Of a stretch of 64,000 nucleotides of DNA, positions 1 through 13,400 are shown in pieces; position 1 is the first letter of the stretch; the number at the start of each line of letters is the position of its first letter. Under the pieces are notes generated by a model that was not told the origin of the DNA, searched no databases, and worked only from the letters and a program-made list of their open reading frames with translations. The stretch is from Glandiceps talaboti (lineage: Eukaryota; Hemichordata; Enteropneusta; Spengelidae): assembly GCF_964340395.1 (NCBI RefSeq), contig NC_135556.1:26686562-26750561 (forward strand), given 5' to 3'. The position numbers and the translations under genes were made by a program.

Positions 1-571
1 CAATTGAAAAAATAAATGAACTTTGGTATGGCGGCCCTACTGTTTAATTTTGTTTACTAGTACATTACATTGGAGCGGAGAGCTACTTCTAAACAGTAAT
101 TGCAATGGCAATTACACGTTATTGGAAACCATCTTTTGGTTAAAGTTGTTCAAACATGAAAATTGCTAATAGTAACAGAGCCAGTCAGATGTAAACAACT
201 CCAAATTTTTGTCCATGGAGAACACACAGGTCACATTGCGAAAGGCATCTCGGGAATTAGAAGAGTATTAAAATATACTTTGCATACGAAATTTATCCTT
301 GCTTCTTAAACAAATAATCGAATGCTTAGCCAATTTATGTAGCGAACTGGATATATAATAAAAATCACGGTCAAATCTAGAAAAGATGTCGTAAAAATGG
401 GCATTCTTCAACAGATTCACGGAACAATCGTCGTGGGGGGTCTCCAGGGAGAAAGCGTCATCAAAAGTACAGTATAAAGAACGAGCGAGGGGTCCTAGAA
501 GTCGAGTGTAAAGAGGTAATCTTCGAGGACAAAATTTGAATTAATTTGTTCTTTGTCATTTTGTTTTGAAG

Positions 572-719
572 ACGTGAAGCTTCAGCTGACGAAGAAGATT
601 TGACAGTTCAACTGGATGTATTTGATGAGTCGAAAGCTAACGACGAAGAACATTTGACGGGTCCCGAGGGAGTCGATTTGAGTAACCATTTGGATATCTT
701 CCACGCCATTTTTAGACAG
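572..719 (+). CDS. INF2: Formin exon: C-terminal DID region
   Basis: This is the first supported exon. The frame reads [19 protein letters not shown] and then [10 protein letters not shown], resembling the Leu-rich helices at the end of formin armadillo/DID regions. The donor is CAG|GTAGGT in phase 0. The acceptor choice (after AAG at 569-571) is uncertain because two further AGs follow within 20 bases. It carries one leading base of a split codon, so an upstream exon must exist to the left. Confidence 0.72.
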
Positions 720-3700
720 GTAGGTGGTTTGATCGACTCGCACTATTCTTTTTTTTGTATGCAACGAAGACAATGAACTTAAAATTGAACTTTCGTCTTG
801 AACACAATCGAACAATAAGCTTACCCTTGCTAAAACAAACCATGTTTATCGAAAAAAATAGCTGAATAAACTTTTATTTTCGAAAATAAACACAAATTAT
901 ATGCATTTATACAGGGGCTAGCAAGCATTCCAGGGTAACCGTTAGAATTACACATTGATGGAAAGTATTTCTCGATGACTGATGCACATTAGGGGTTTGT
1001 TGACACTACAATCTGACCCAGTGTAAGTGATGCTATTCTGTACATCCTTTGATATGTCACCTTGGATGTCTAATAAGTGGTAAAGATACCCCGCTGTCAC
1101 TGACATGTCATGATGAGTAATCTAACACATCCTTGAACTACAAATGAATGTGTAGTAGAATCCGGCTTATTTTCCAAAAGTTCATCATCAAAATGACATC
1201 TATAAATACATCTCAGCGTCTGTCCTCAACATCTGGTCTCTCAATTTTCTAGGCACCGCAGAATTGATAAAATAATGATGCATGTATTAATAGTCACGTC
1301 TCAGATTTGATGAATGTTCGTACTGACGTTCGCATACAATTCGACTTGCTAAGTTGTAAACCGATTTTATCGGTGAGTTGCAACTTTTACGAATTTCATT
1401 CACGTTAATTAAATTTATTAGGAAGCATCGTTACTTATAATTGAATAGAAGAATGGGCTTAGTGTTTTTATTCAATCAATAGAGAGGAGTGAATTCAGTC
1501 GGAAGAAAAGTCTAGTCAAGAAAAACAACAGAAAAATCAGTGTTATTCAACCGTTAACCACCAAATCAAATCAAATCAAATCAAGCACTGTTCAAGGTTA
1601 AATCATCTTTCAAAAGGAACATTAGGTGGCACATCAAATCAGATTGATATAGAACTTGAATATGTAATTATCGTTTACTTATGAATTTGTTTGTTTCTTA
1701 TAGGTGTACGATAGTCCACAGTCAATCGCATTCCTGACTATCCTACAACATTTGCTACGATTGGACTCTAAAGATCCTATTAGTGACGTCATCTGGGAGG
1801 TCACGGAAAAATTAGTTCATCGTGCAAGCTTGATTGATAAACGCGAACACGCACAAAGATTAATACAAACTGGTGAAAAGGAGTTAGAAAAGGCTGTGGA
1901 AAGTCTGAAAAAGAAACCCGGTAAGCAGGGTAATTGTGATTGTGACTGCCATAAAAATGTGGAAAGGACAGAAACTTTAACGGAAAATGCGACAAGAGTA
2001 AGGAAAACTTCGTGTGCAATACTCCCGGGAATGTGTGCGCATGACGGTACTTCGACGAACAGTTCACAAGCTGGTGCTACCAATACATATCAAGGAAATA
2101 CACAAAACTCAAGAACTTCGGATTTAACTGCTTCCAGTTCAGGTGTTTCGGCCACAGGAAAGGGGCCAGCTCCGCCTCCTCCTCCCTTCATAGGAGCTAC
2201 AGGACCTCCACCACCACCGCCACCACCGCCTCCAATAGGAACACCAAACTTTCCAAACGGAATACCGCCTCCCCCACCCATGTTAGGCGGACCGCCTCCC
2301 CCTCCTCCCCCTCCTGGGGGTGTTCCACCACCTCCACGTATTGGTACCCAAGGACAATCAAATGTACCATCCTCGCCTGTTATACCTAGGATTAGGCCAA
2401 AAAGTAAAATGCGGACACTAAACTGGAGTAAACTTCCAGTAAATTCAGTGGTTGGGAAAGACAATATATGGGCAAATGTCTCAAAGGTGAGTTTTTTAAT
2501 CCGACAATTGTGTGTATTTGTATGTTCCTTCCTGAGAAGTCAGGAATATAACTATCTGTCACTCACACACTCAGGCTGGACATTAACTATCTGTCACTCA
2601 CACACTGAACATACACAAAGCTGTTACTCGATCACCATGTCCTTCTTATCTCTCTCCAAAGTTTTTAAAAGATTAAAGAAGTTGGTTGTGGTAACCATAG
2701 ACGTTCGAGAGAGAACTCTCTCAATGTCTATGTGGTAACTTAACTTTAAAATATCATCCTATTCGTGAAGTCTCTTTCTTGAAAATAGACTTTTATGTTG
2801 TTGTTGTTGATGTTGTTGTTGTTTTTGTTTTTGTTTTTGTTTTTGAAAGTGAGATTGAATAAACAATAGAACAACACGTTAACGTTGAACAATGTATTGA
2901 AATTTAACTGAAGAGAGAAATTCCATCACGTAAATTGAGTCTGTGAGAAAAAGAAAACAACTTTCTTCTTTCTTTCAAGGCAAGTAATGGTTTTTCAGTG
3001 GACTGGGGGCAAGTCGAAGAATTATTCTGTCAAAATTTACAGAAACCAGATGCGGTGAAGAAAAAAGACGGCGTAGCTTTAGGTACAGTAGAAACAGACT
3101 CTAAGAAGAAAAAAGAACCGACAGAGGTAAGTTCCATTACCATGACAACACATTATTTAAAGTGCTAAAAGTTCTTAGCAAGAATAAAAGCATTCTTGTT
3201 TATTTGTATAAATGTCAAGGTCAATATACATTCTATATGTTTCCATGAAAACGCATGTGATAAGAACCATACGTTCCTCTCTGAGTGTGAAGGCGTCGTC
3301 AAGACAGACATTAGATAAATCTTTCATCATTTCAGAAACTTTGAGCTGAAGTTTTTTACCCTTTTCATTGATTCATAGGGGATGTGGGGTCAAAGGTGAG
3401 GTAGGTTTCACGACCTTTCACAGTCAGTGAATAAAGTTTCACTAATACAGGATACTAAACCATTTAATCTCGAAGGCATTTATTTCCTGTGCCCCATGAT
3501 CTAACAATCTTGAGTCTGTCTCTCAATACAAACTGTCGACGTCTGCCATTTCTGTGTCGTACATCCGGGTAACCAGTGGGAATTGGTAGTGATTTAAATC
3601 TTCGGTTTCGTTGTTCGTACCGTCTTCTACTTTTACCATCCCCATTTCTAGGTTCATAAATTCGTCTTTGACTCCGTCGGGGAACTATCAAATTCCACTC

Positions 3701-6700
3701 CATACCAAACCACACTCTTATGTCGAAACGTGTTGACAAAAACACAGACAAAAAATACAGCCGCTCACAATTACAGTTGTTTGTAAGATTGTGCCAATCG
3801 GATTAACCAATATTTTTACTACAGAATTAACATATATGTTACTGTAATCAGACATTTAAAGAAAAGAAACCAAACAGTTATTTTCTTGCAAAGATCAAAT
3901 GTCTTTAAATCACTACTGAGATATTGACGATCAATGCAGTTACCGCCCTTTTCTGAGTCGCTTTACGCATAAACAATGTCCTGAATTCAGTTGTACGGTA
4001 AAACCGAACACACCTTGCATTGAGACGGGGCGTGCTCTATATAGGGGGAGGTGCCAAATATATATAGTCGACGCACTTTTCAAAACTTCAAAGTTACTAT
4101 AAAACCACCGTACACTTCATGTCACTACACTGTCATAGTATAACAATGCAGATAACTTTGAGAAGAATAGACTTTCAATCTGACCCCATGACATTTGGTG
4201 TGCTTTATTTCAAACATCACAAAATGGCGACGCGTGTATATGCTGTGCGGTCTCTTTATTCATACACTGTACCGGTTTACGACAGTTATATATCCCAGTT
4301 TATACCCTTTTTAATTTGTCTTGACACTGCAAAACGATTTACATTGTACTTCAAATTATTGATATCGCAATAGCTATTAAACCGTTTTTGAGTTGTTGTT
4401 TTTCCAATAGAAGGTGCGTCTAAAATTCTCTCTAGTTCATTCATATTCAAGACACTCTCTTTGCGGTTTTTGTGTAGCACTAGAAAGAAGTATTGTTTGG
4501 CGGTAATCACCTGTGTTGAGGCACATGGCAACTCGGTCTGCACTTTCACAACCTGTCAAATGAGTTCAAGGCAAAATTGTCACTGAGAAATGTCAGCCAT
4601 TCCCTGTACCATGTATTTTGGTCAACATTACGATTGCAGTACTTCACTGATCCGTCATATACATTGTAATTAATTATAAAATTATCATGAAAGTGTACTC
4701 AAATATTCAACTCTACAGATGACATTTTCGAAAATTCAGCTTTTTTATTAATTTTACATGTAATTGAATATCCTTGGGATTGTAGCTGACATTTTTCTTT
4801 CATCCCATGGTCTCATTTGCTACTACAGTTGTACTTCACATGACTACGTAACTGTGCTTCTAATACCCCAGGCGCCAATGGCGAATTACAACTACAGATA
4901 AAGGTAAAACAGCATACCGATGTTTGTTGTCATGGAAACTGAAATGTGATCGGTATACTAGCTTGGAGCAAATACTCCAGAGACGAAAATTGTAAACCCT
5001 AGACCTTGATAACGTATGTCTTGACATCAACCACTGAAAACCGTGTAAACGTGCTATTTGAGAGAAAAGTGTCAGGCTGTATTTTCATCACCTCAGAAAT
5101 GCAACAAAACGAAACACATTTAGACAGTATCACTCAGTACAAAGACAGTGTGATTCATGCACACAATCGTTCAAACTCTGTGTAAACTATATGCGTCCAA
5201 AGAGTTTCCCACCAAATTAGTAGAAATTTAAATAAAAATGTTGTTTTCGTGAAATATTTGGCCCGTCGCAGTTGCATTTTAAACTTTGGATATGGAAATA
5301 ATTCCTGTTTACCAGCATGAGCAAAAGTTTTTGTTCGAAGGTAACCACATTTAGATCCATTTACAAAAGTTTAAGTAAAATAGAGTTTCGGATTACGTCT
5401 GGTTGTATAAAGGGTTAAGACTGAGATCACAGACTTTGACATAGTAGTTCATATGCTATCGAAATTATTGATGTCAGAAATCCGGTTTTAAAATCTATTG
5501 CATGTGTATAACAAGGGTTACGTTACGCCATAATACTCACCAAACAAAGATGCTACTGTAAAAAGTACGAAAAATACACAAAGGTGGCGACCCTAATTAT
5601 TGAGATATTTACAGTGCTCGCGGAAAACATACCTTCACGCATGGTAATGTAAAAAAGACATCTGTAGCCAAGAAAAATAGAATCAATTGAAGTCTACCGT
5701 TATCAGCTATTTGAACTAAGTCAAAATACCAAGATCAATTTTCATATATCAGTAATATTGGATTTCTTGAGTCACTCGCGCACTTGCATTTGCGTCAATA
5801 AATATCTCTGACCTCAGGAAACCCAAGTCCTGGGGCAATTAATGTCAAGTGATCCGGCTTATACTTTCCATGGCTTGTGAATTTTCCTTAAAATAACTTT
5901 GGCGAAGCCTATCCGGTTGCTTGTTCGGCCGATGATAGGACAGCCTCGTTGGGAAAAAACAACATTCCTACACAAGTCCACATATCACACATAAAATACG
6001 GCATGTCATCGACAAAGTGTACTAGTTATCTTGTGTACACTTGTGTTCACGCCTCGAGAAGTTTTCAAATCACCTGTCTCTGGTGTAAACTGATATCGCG
6101 TTCATTCTTCTAGATACGTAATTAAAACCCAAATTAAATTTTCACAGCGACACTGGTTAATTTATCATCATATTCCTGACGCTGTAAAAAAAATTGGAAA
6201 ACGTTTATTTTATCGCATCATGTTTTATTTTGTAGGTAAATCTCCTGGACGGAAAAAGAAGTCTCAATATTAATATATTTCTCAGGCAGTTCAGGAGGTG
6301 AGACCCAATCTTCATGATTCAGACTTTGACTCACCCGCATTTCATAGTTATACTTTTAAAATAACCCCACTTGTAAATGAGAGTCATTGCATGACATAAA
6401 TTCATCAGTTTATTTTTTACTGTGGTGAATATCTTTCATGCACAGTAGATTGTAATTTGTGTCGTTTTTGTTGACGATGTCGAGATAGAGATGAAATGTA
6501 ACATCTAACCACGTCAAGTTGTGTGTCCGCGACATTTGCCGTGTTAAAAAACTGTTTGGCACCGAAATATTCAATAAGTATTCTTCAGATATGGTGGCGT
6601 GTATTACTTGCAAAAGACGCCTGACAATCTGTCCATAATCAATAACGCTATTTTATTTATATTTTCAGCACTAACAAAGAAATTATTGGCCTCATACAAG

Positions 6701-7434
6701 AAGGCAAAAGCGAAAGCGTTGGTGCTGAGAGGTTACGAGGTTTGCTGAAACTGCTGCCTGAGACAGATGAGGTATGTATATTTATTGAAATCACATACCT
6801 TGTCAGTATTATATTATTTTCTCAAATTTTAAAAAGGACGCCTACGGTATTTGTACGAATCGAGGGGCGTATTGCAACCAACACCCACTTGTATTGCAGT
6901 TATAACCTTTCCCAGTAAAATGTTACAATTCCCTGGACGAATTCTAACCCATCGACTTCCTTGCATAAGCTTAGAGGTTGACAGATATCCACTGTGCAGA
7001 TTATCTGAACTTTTTTAAACCTCCGTCTTTTTCAACACAGAATTCACTTCTTCTTCTCCCCAATTCTATGTCTCAACAGTGCCCATCTACCGATACTTTG
7101 CTTAACAGCAAAGAGATACAGATAAAGTCACGTCATTCTGAATTTACCATCCTTGGTCCCGTCATGCCCTGTGTTAAAGAGACATGGTGATTAGTTGTAC
7201 CAGAAGTATGGAATATTAACTTACTGTGCCTTGAGGCTGGAATATTTGTTTTCACAGTGTCTTGCGCTACTCACTTATCTGTTATTTCAAATGACTATTA
7301 TTTCTTACAGATTGAAATGCTGAAATCGTTTGACGGAGACAAGTCGAAATTAGGAAATGCTGAGCAGTTCATTTTAATGTTGGTAGGGTTGAAAAGGTAC
7401 GTGGCATGTCTGCAGAAAGCATTGAAAACATACA

Positions 7435-7468
<34 letters not shown>

Positions 7469-10400
7469 CATACATACATACATACATACATACACAGTCA
7501 GTCAGTCAGTCAGTCAGTCATTCAGTCAGTCAGTCAGTCAGTCAGTCAGTCAGTCAGACAGACAGACAGACAGACAGACAGCTTGATTTTAACACTGAAA
7601 ACGATGTACGCGATGTTACAAGATATTCTAAGATCCACTGTTTCTATTGTTTGTATGTTTATGTATAATCGTTACTAGATAATTAATTTAATGGTAATAA
7701 AATATCTGATTTCAAGTACTATTGTTTCTTTTCTGTTTGATAGTTATAAATTACGTATAGAGGGCATGCTACTAAAGGAAGAATTCAATGCGTCGTTAGA
7801 TTTTCTCGAACCAGCAATAGAATGTATAGAGAGGGCAGGTAAAGGTAAGTTAACACCATGTCAAGTTCAACGTACTAGATATAGCTATAACTGTGGGATG
7901 TAAAACAGATACAATTGCCACCAATGTTTTGTTCTGTGTGCTAAATTGCGAACACCTGATTTTACAGTGTATATCTGCACAGTGGTCGGACTCTGTGCAC
8001 AGCCAGAAATGTAACACTTTGTTTTAACAGCCTACTAAGAAAATTACGTTCATAAATGACATTCAGATTTGCGCAAGAGAATAATGATGAAATGGACACT
8101 GAGTGAGAGTTCCTATATGTTTGTAATGTTTCTTGTCACCATGAAGTAATATCTGCTTACACAAGTGCTTCCGTTCAAAAAATTTATGGATTTGTTCATA
8201 AGTTTTGTTTCTGTCATTGAATTGCCTCCAAAAAATTGTCTTCAATATCTATCTTGAACATTAACATAATCTACTAACTTTTATCTAATTACTTACGCGT
8301 CCACGTGTGTCTTTGTGCTTGCGTGCGCGCGTGTGTGTGTGCGTGCGCAGGTTGTTTGCTAGTATACAACACTACACTATGTTGTACGTCATGTGCCATA
8401 ACCCTGTTAACTTTTCTCGTTTCTTTCAGAACTGAAAAACAGCAAATCATTAGGTGACATACTTTATCTGGTGCTCTTTACTGGAAACTTTATTAACTCA
8501 GTAAGTTACATTTTACTATTGCCATGGTAACCAATGAATAAATGAACATGAAGTTTGAAGGCGTTAACCAAATGCTGTAGTGTTATGAGTGGGTATCATT
8601 ATCATACGAGTAAGATCACCCATCAGGCTCACAACGACTTCTGTGTGTAAATTTCAGACATCTTACTGTGTAGGTTGAAGGTCACATCGATATCAGTTGC
8701 TTGGTGTCTTTTGGTTCATAGGAAGAATACAAGAATAATGTAGGAGTTGTCTTCTCTTAAACACCAAGTGTTACTTGATAATGTGTTTTTTGTAATTACA
8801 GAGTATAAATAGATCAATCGTCGTGCTCTTTAGTAAGTAGCATCCAAACTGGGTTTATCCTGCCTGTTGAGGGCTAGAGGGCGCACGCATAGTTGCAACC
8901 CTTCATGATTTGTAACCTATCGATCTATCGATCTCAGTTTTGACATCTTAATCAATTTGATTTGTTTATAGGGAGGTTATGCTGGAAATGCCATTGGTTT
9001 TAAACTAGCGTCGTTGCTGAAATTAATGGATACAAGAGCGAACAAACCGAGAATGAACTTTATTCATTATGTTGTCATGGTAAGCGATTTTACGGTATTG
9101 AAAATTGAACAAAAACAGCCTGTACGCGTTTACCAGCTTTTGATAACTTTATAAATGCAACAATTGTTGTAACCAGATTAACATTCAACGAACAATGTTA
9201 CTGTAAACGTGAAACCTAGTTCCGCATCCTACTTTTTTAAATGGACCGTGTTTGGGGACCACAGTATTAGTTGAAACCCGTTGTTCAAGTTTAACCCCTA
9301 CGGACAGTTGTAGAGGAATATGTGTACTGGAATGTACCAAGGTCAGACTGACTCAGTGCAGTATAAACTAACACTTAAGACCCACAAGCAAAACTTTTAT
9401 ATAGTAGTGAACCGTGTTTGGGTTACCTAGTATCGACCTGTAAAATGTTCCGACGTCTTTTCCCGCCAAAATTGGTAGAACGAAATTTTGGTTTGTTGGT
9501 AACTTTGTAGTAATTTGAAGCCTATTACTTACTTTGGTAATAGTGATACATCTTATTTACCAAAGTATATCTAAAATTAGAGCTAGAAGTTAGCAATTAT
9601 TTTAACAAATCATTGAAATTCAAGCTCATATCTGGAATGTCGCACAGTTAGCCTTGTTTGGTGCTATATAAACTAACACTTAAGACTTACAAACAGTGCC
9701 ACAACTTAAATGAACGTAATCGAACGAGGAATGCACTTACAGTGTACGCATTTTTTATTTCCCTTTCAACAGCAAGCAGAAAAGAAGGACAAAAATCTTC
9801 TGAATTTCACAACTGAATTGAAACACCTTGAAGAGGCTTCTAAGCTCTCTCTAGAACAAATTATTGGGGATTTTAAATCCTTGGAAAGTAAAGTAACCAC
9901 TCTGATTGGTCAAGTCGAGGATGGTGAACAAATCGTGAAAGATCAACTACAAGAATTTTTGAAGGTTTGTGTTTTTAATTGAAGCCCTGTTTCCTGAGAT
10001 ATTACACCATATCTTATGTATCAGCTGTATCGGGATAATGTATTCCGACATGATTCAGTGACGTAATATTTGAACGCGAAAGACAATACGTCATCGGATT
10101 ATTTGCATATTACTCATAAACAATGAGAATAGGGAACTTGCAAACCCGCCATTTTGAATGTTGCATCATGGGAAATGTGATAATAAATACTGATGAATTG
10201 GTATTGTAAACAATACTGTTACATTGTTTGCAACCACGAATGGTCAATCCATAGTTACCCTGACCATTGTGGGAGGGTTTTTTTATTGGTAGCTCCAGAT
10301 TAGGTATTACGATAACCACAGATAATACCATAGTCCTTTGCGTCTGAGCATGCTCAGTCTGGATTGCAAGTTCCCAGTTTTATTATAGAAGGACTAAAAC

Positions 10401-13400
10401 TCAAAGTTAACAAAATAGTTTATGCTATGAACGTTTCTCGCTAGACATCACATCCTCTAGACAATAAATCAGTTGATTTATATAAATGTTACTCAAAACT
10501 AGGATATCGAATAACAAAAGACATGATGTTATGACGAAACGGGACGTGAGCAAATTGAAAATTAAAACAATAAAAATATCGCTCAATGTAGAAAGTAAAT
10601 GAAATATGAGGGAATGAATTGATTTCATAAAAAAATAATGACTCAATTTCAGAGAGGTATGGGAACTAGCACAGAGATAGTTGAAGTAAGAAATAAGTAG
10701 AATCACAGACAAAGTAAGTTTTTTACTTGTCTGTGTTAGAATCAATAAATTGTTAAACACAGTCTCAATATTAGTCGTATACACTAGGGAACCTTTATGT
10801 ACTAAGCATCACCCATGGCTTAAGGTAACTGTGTAGCCTACAGTAAATAATAAACAGGGCAGATGTATACTATTCTGTAATTGATTCTTGCATTTGCTTA
10901 TTTGTATGATCTCCCATTCAGAAGTATGTCCACACACAGCAACTCTTGGCACTGTATTCTATCATGAATACATACAGTCAATAATGGCGTATAACCGCAA
11001 ACAATTCTTATAAACATTGCACATCTGTTCCTTCCAGAATGCCAATGAAGACTTGGAATATGTCAAGGAAGGTTTAGACGACCTCGAAAAGTGTAGACGT
11101 GAACTTGCCATCTATTTCTGTGATGATCCGACAACGTTTAAATTTGAAGAATGTCTGAGGATCTTCCAGACTTTTTGCTCCCGCTTCAAGAGAGCCATTG
11201 AGGTAAGAGACGTTCTCTTATGCAATTCTTCAACATCTGAAAGATAAATACCGTCTGCCCTTCCCATTGATGTGTATAAAAAGGCATTGTACCAAAATAG
11301 CTATAGGCGGTGACCGTTGTATTGCTGTGCAGTGTCTGATTGTTGCCCCAGAAAACATTGAAACCGTTGTGTGTATATAATCTACCTTTATGTGACAGAT
11401 AATATGGGATGACACATTCTGTATTATGTGGAAATACTTCATTCACAGATCCATTGTACAGTAAAGTAATTAATTGAAGCGGCAGTCAATAAATCCTCGT
11501 GTTTTGGCGTACATCCCTTTACTAATGTGGTGCTGTGTATGGAATGGGGCCCTTTCCACCTCAATGTACCGTGTAAACTTTCGTGAACCCACAAACTTGT
11601 GAATCGCTTTCAAAAGCATTCGTCTTCATTTATAACTGCTAATACATATTTGAGTCTGTATACTTCATTCTTATTTTGTCATGTTGATTTATATCATTTG
11701 TATTTTCTCTACAGGAAAACGAGCAAAGACGAATTCAAGAACAAAAGGCCGAGGAGAGACGGAAACAACGAGAAGAACAAGAAGCTGCAAAACGTCGTCG
11801 AAAAGAACGCAGTGGCAGTCTACCTGGGGGCGCACTTCCGGGCACAGAAGGACCTCTCGTTGACAGATTACTTGGAAATATCCGTAGCGGATTCCCACAG
11901 AAGAAATTTAATGACATTATGTTACAATCACCCGATCAAAGTTTGTCACCAACGTCGCCAGCATATTCCGACCTTATGTCACCAAATTCACCAGCGGACG
12001 ATACCACAGTTTTTGGGTTTAGCAGAGGTAATAGTATTCGACGATCAAGAAAATTCAACAAAAACTTGGAAAGTATAACAGAGAAAGGTGGACAAGAAGA
12101 AATGGATAACAGGCCTGACGAAAGACGATTTTCAGTTTATTCAACGAGTAGTTCAAGCAGTAAGGACGAATCGCCGCATGGCACTCTTACAGGTCGTAGA
12201 CTTCGAAACTTCAACGATACCCAAGGAGAAGAAGAACTTTTTGACGTACTACATCAAATGCATACAACTGATCAATCCGACTTACGTCGTGAAGGAAGTT
12301 TGCGTCGATCGCGTCGCAAGGGTTCGCGAAAGGATGTCAGCGATGTTAGTAGGGAAAGAAATGACTCACCTGGAAGGACTCCTGAGAGCCGTGATTATAT
12401 GAGAAATAAGGACAGTTCTCGAGTCAGAGAGAGACCAAGAAGTTACATAGATCCAACTGAAGTTGATGGTGCATTAAGACAATATGAAAAATCACAAGCT
12501 AAAAGTGAAAGTGTAGAAAAGCCTTACCAATCAAAAATTACAAGACCCAGAAGTTATATAGATAGCAGGGATGTTGATAGTGCATTAGAAAACATGGACT
12601 GGAAATCACTCCTTCCTAGGCGGCCCAGAAGCCACGAATTCAGAGGAGTTACAACTGACTCGTTGCTACAAGATGACAAGAAGGATGACATTGCTAAGTC
12701 ACCGTTTAGAAGGGCCCGGAGTTTCCATGTGCGCAGTGAGTTAGAAAAAACAAGTAATGCTAACAAGGACAATTTGTCGGATAGTGTGTCTTGGAAGGAA
12801 AATATGCGAAGTCGACAGACAGGTTTTGTTGAAAGCAAAGATGTAAACAGAGTAATGGGTTCAGAGGAGAAGAATAACAGTGACAGTTCGGACACTGAAC
12901 CAAAAGTTCATATACAAAGACGAGGGCGACGCAATGCCCTCCCGACAAACAGGGACTTTGCTACAGCAAGTATGGCAACAGGAGATCGTTGGCGTCGGAA
13001 GCTTAGTACTGAGACAGAACCTGAGGAGAACAAAATTGAAAACAAGAACGAAGAAGCGAAGTCTGAAGTAGCAATTACAAGTGGTGAGTTACCAGAAAAA
13101 TCCAAGGCAGAGTCAGAGTCAGTCATTTCACCTGAGAAAGTTGAAGGCTTTGAAAAGAAAAGACTTGATCGTGATCAACGGCGTAGTCGTAGTGAAATAG
13201 ATAAACAAGACATTGACACTGCTTTAAGTGAGCATACTACAAAGAAAACCCAAAGTACCGGAAAAACTTCACCAACTGAGATTAAACAAACACAAAATCC
13301 AGAGAAGGTCACATATAGACTGCGATATGCAACTGATTTGGATGAAGATGGTTTCAAAGTGAAATACAGTATCGATGATACCAAGAAAGATGTTACAGCC

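Noticed and set aside
1-571. Further upstream formin (DID) exons
   Set aside because: No stretch showed both a formin-like reading and matching splice sites, although an upstream exon must exist outside or near the left edge.
2090-2464. Gly/Pro-rich minus-strand frame
   Set aside because: Shadow of the polyproline-coding FH1 region of the formin.
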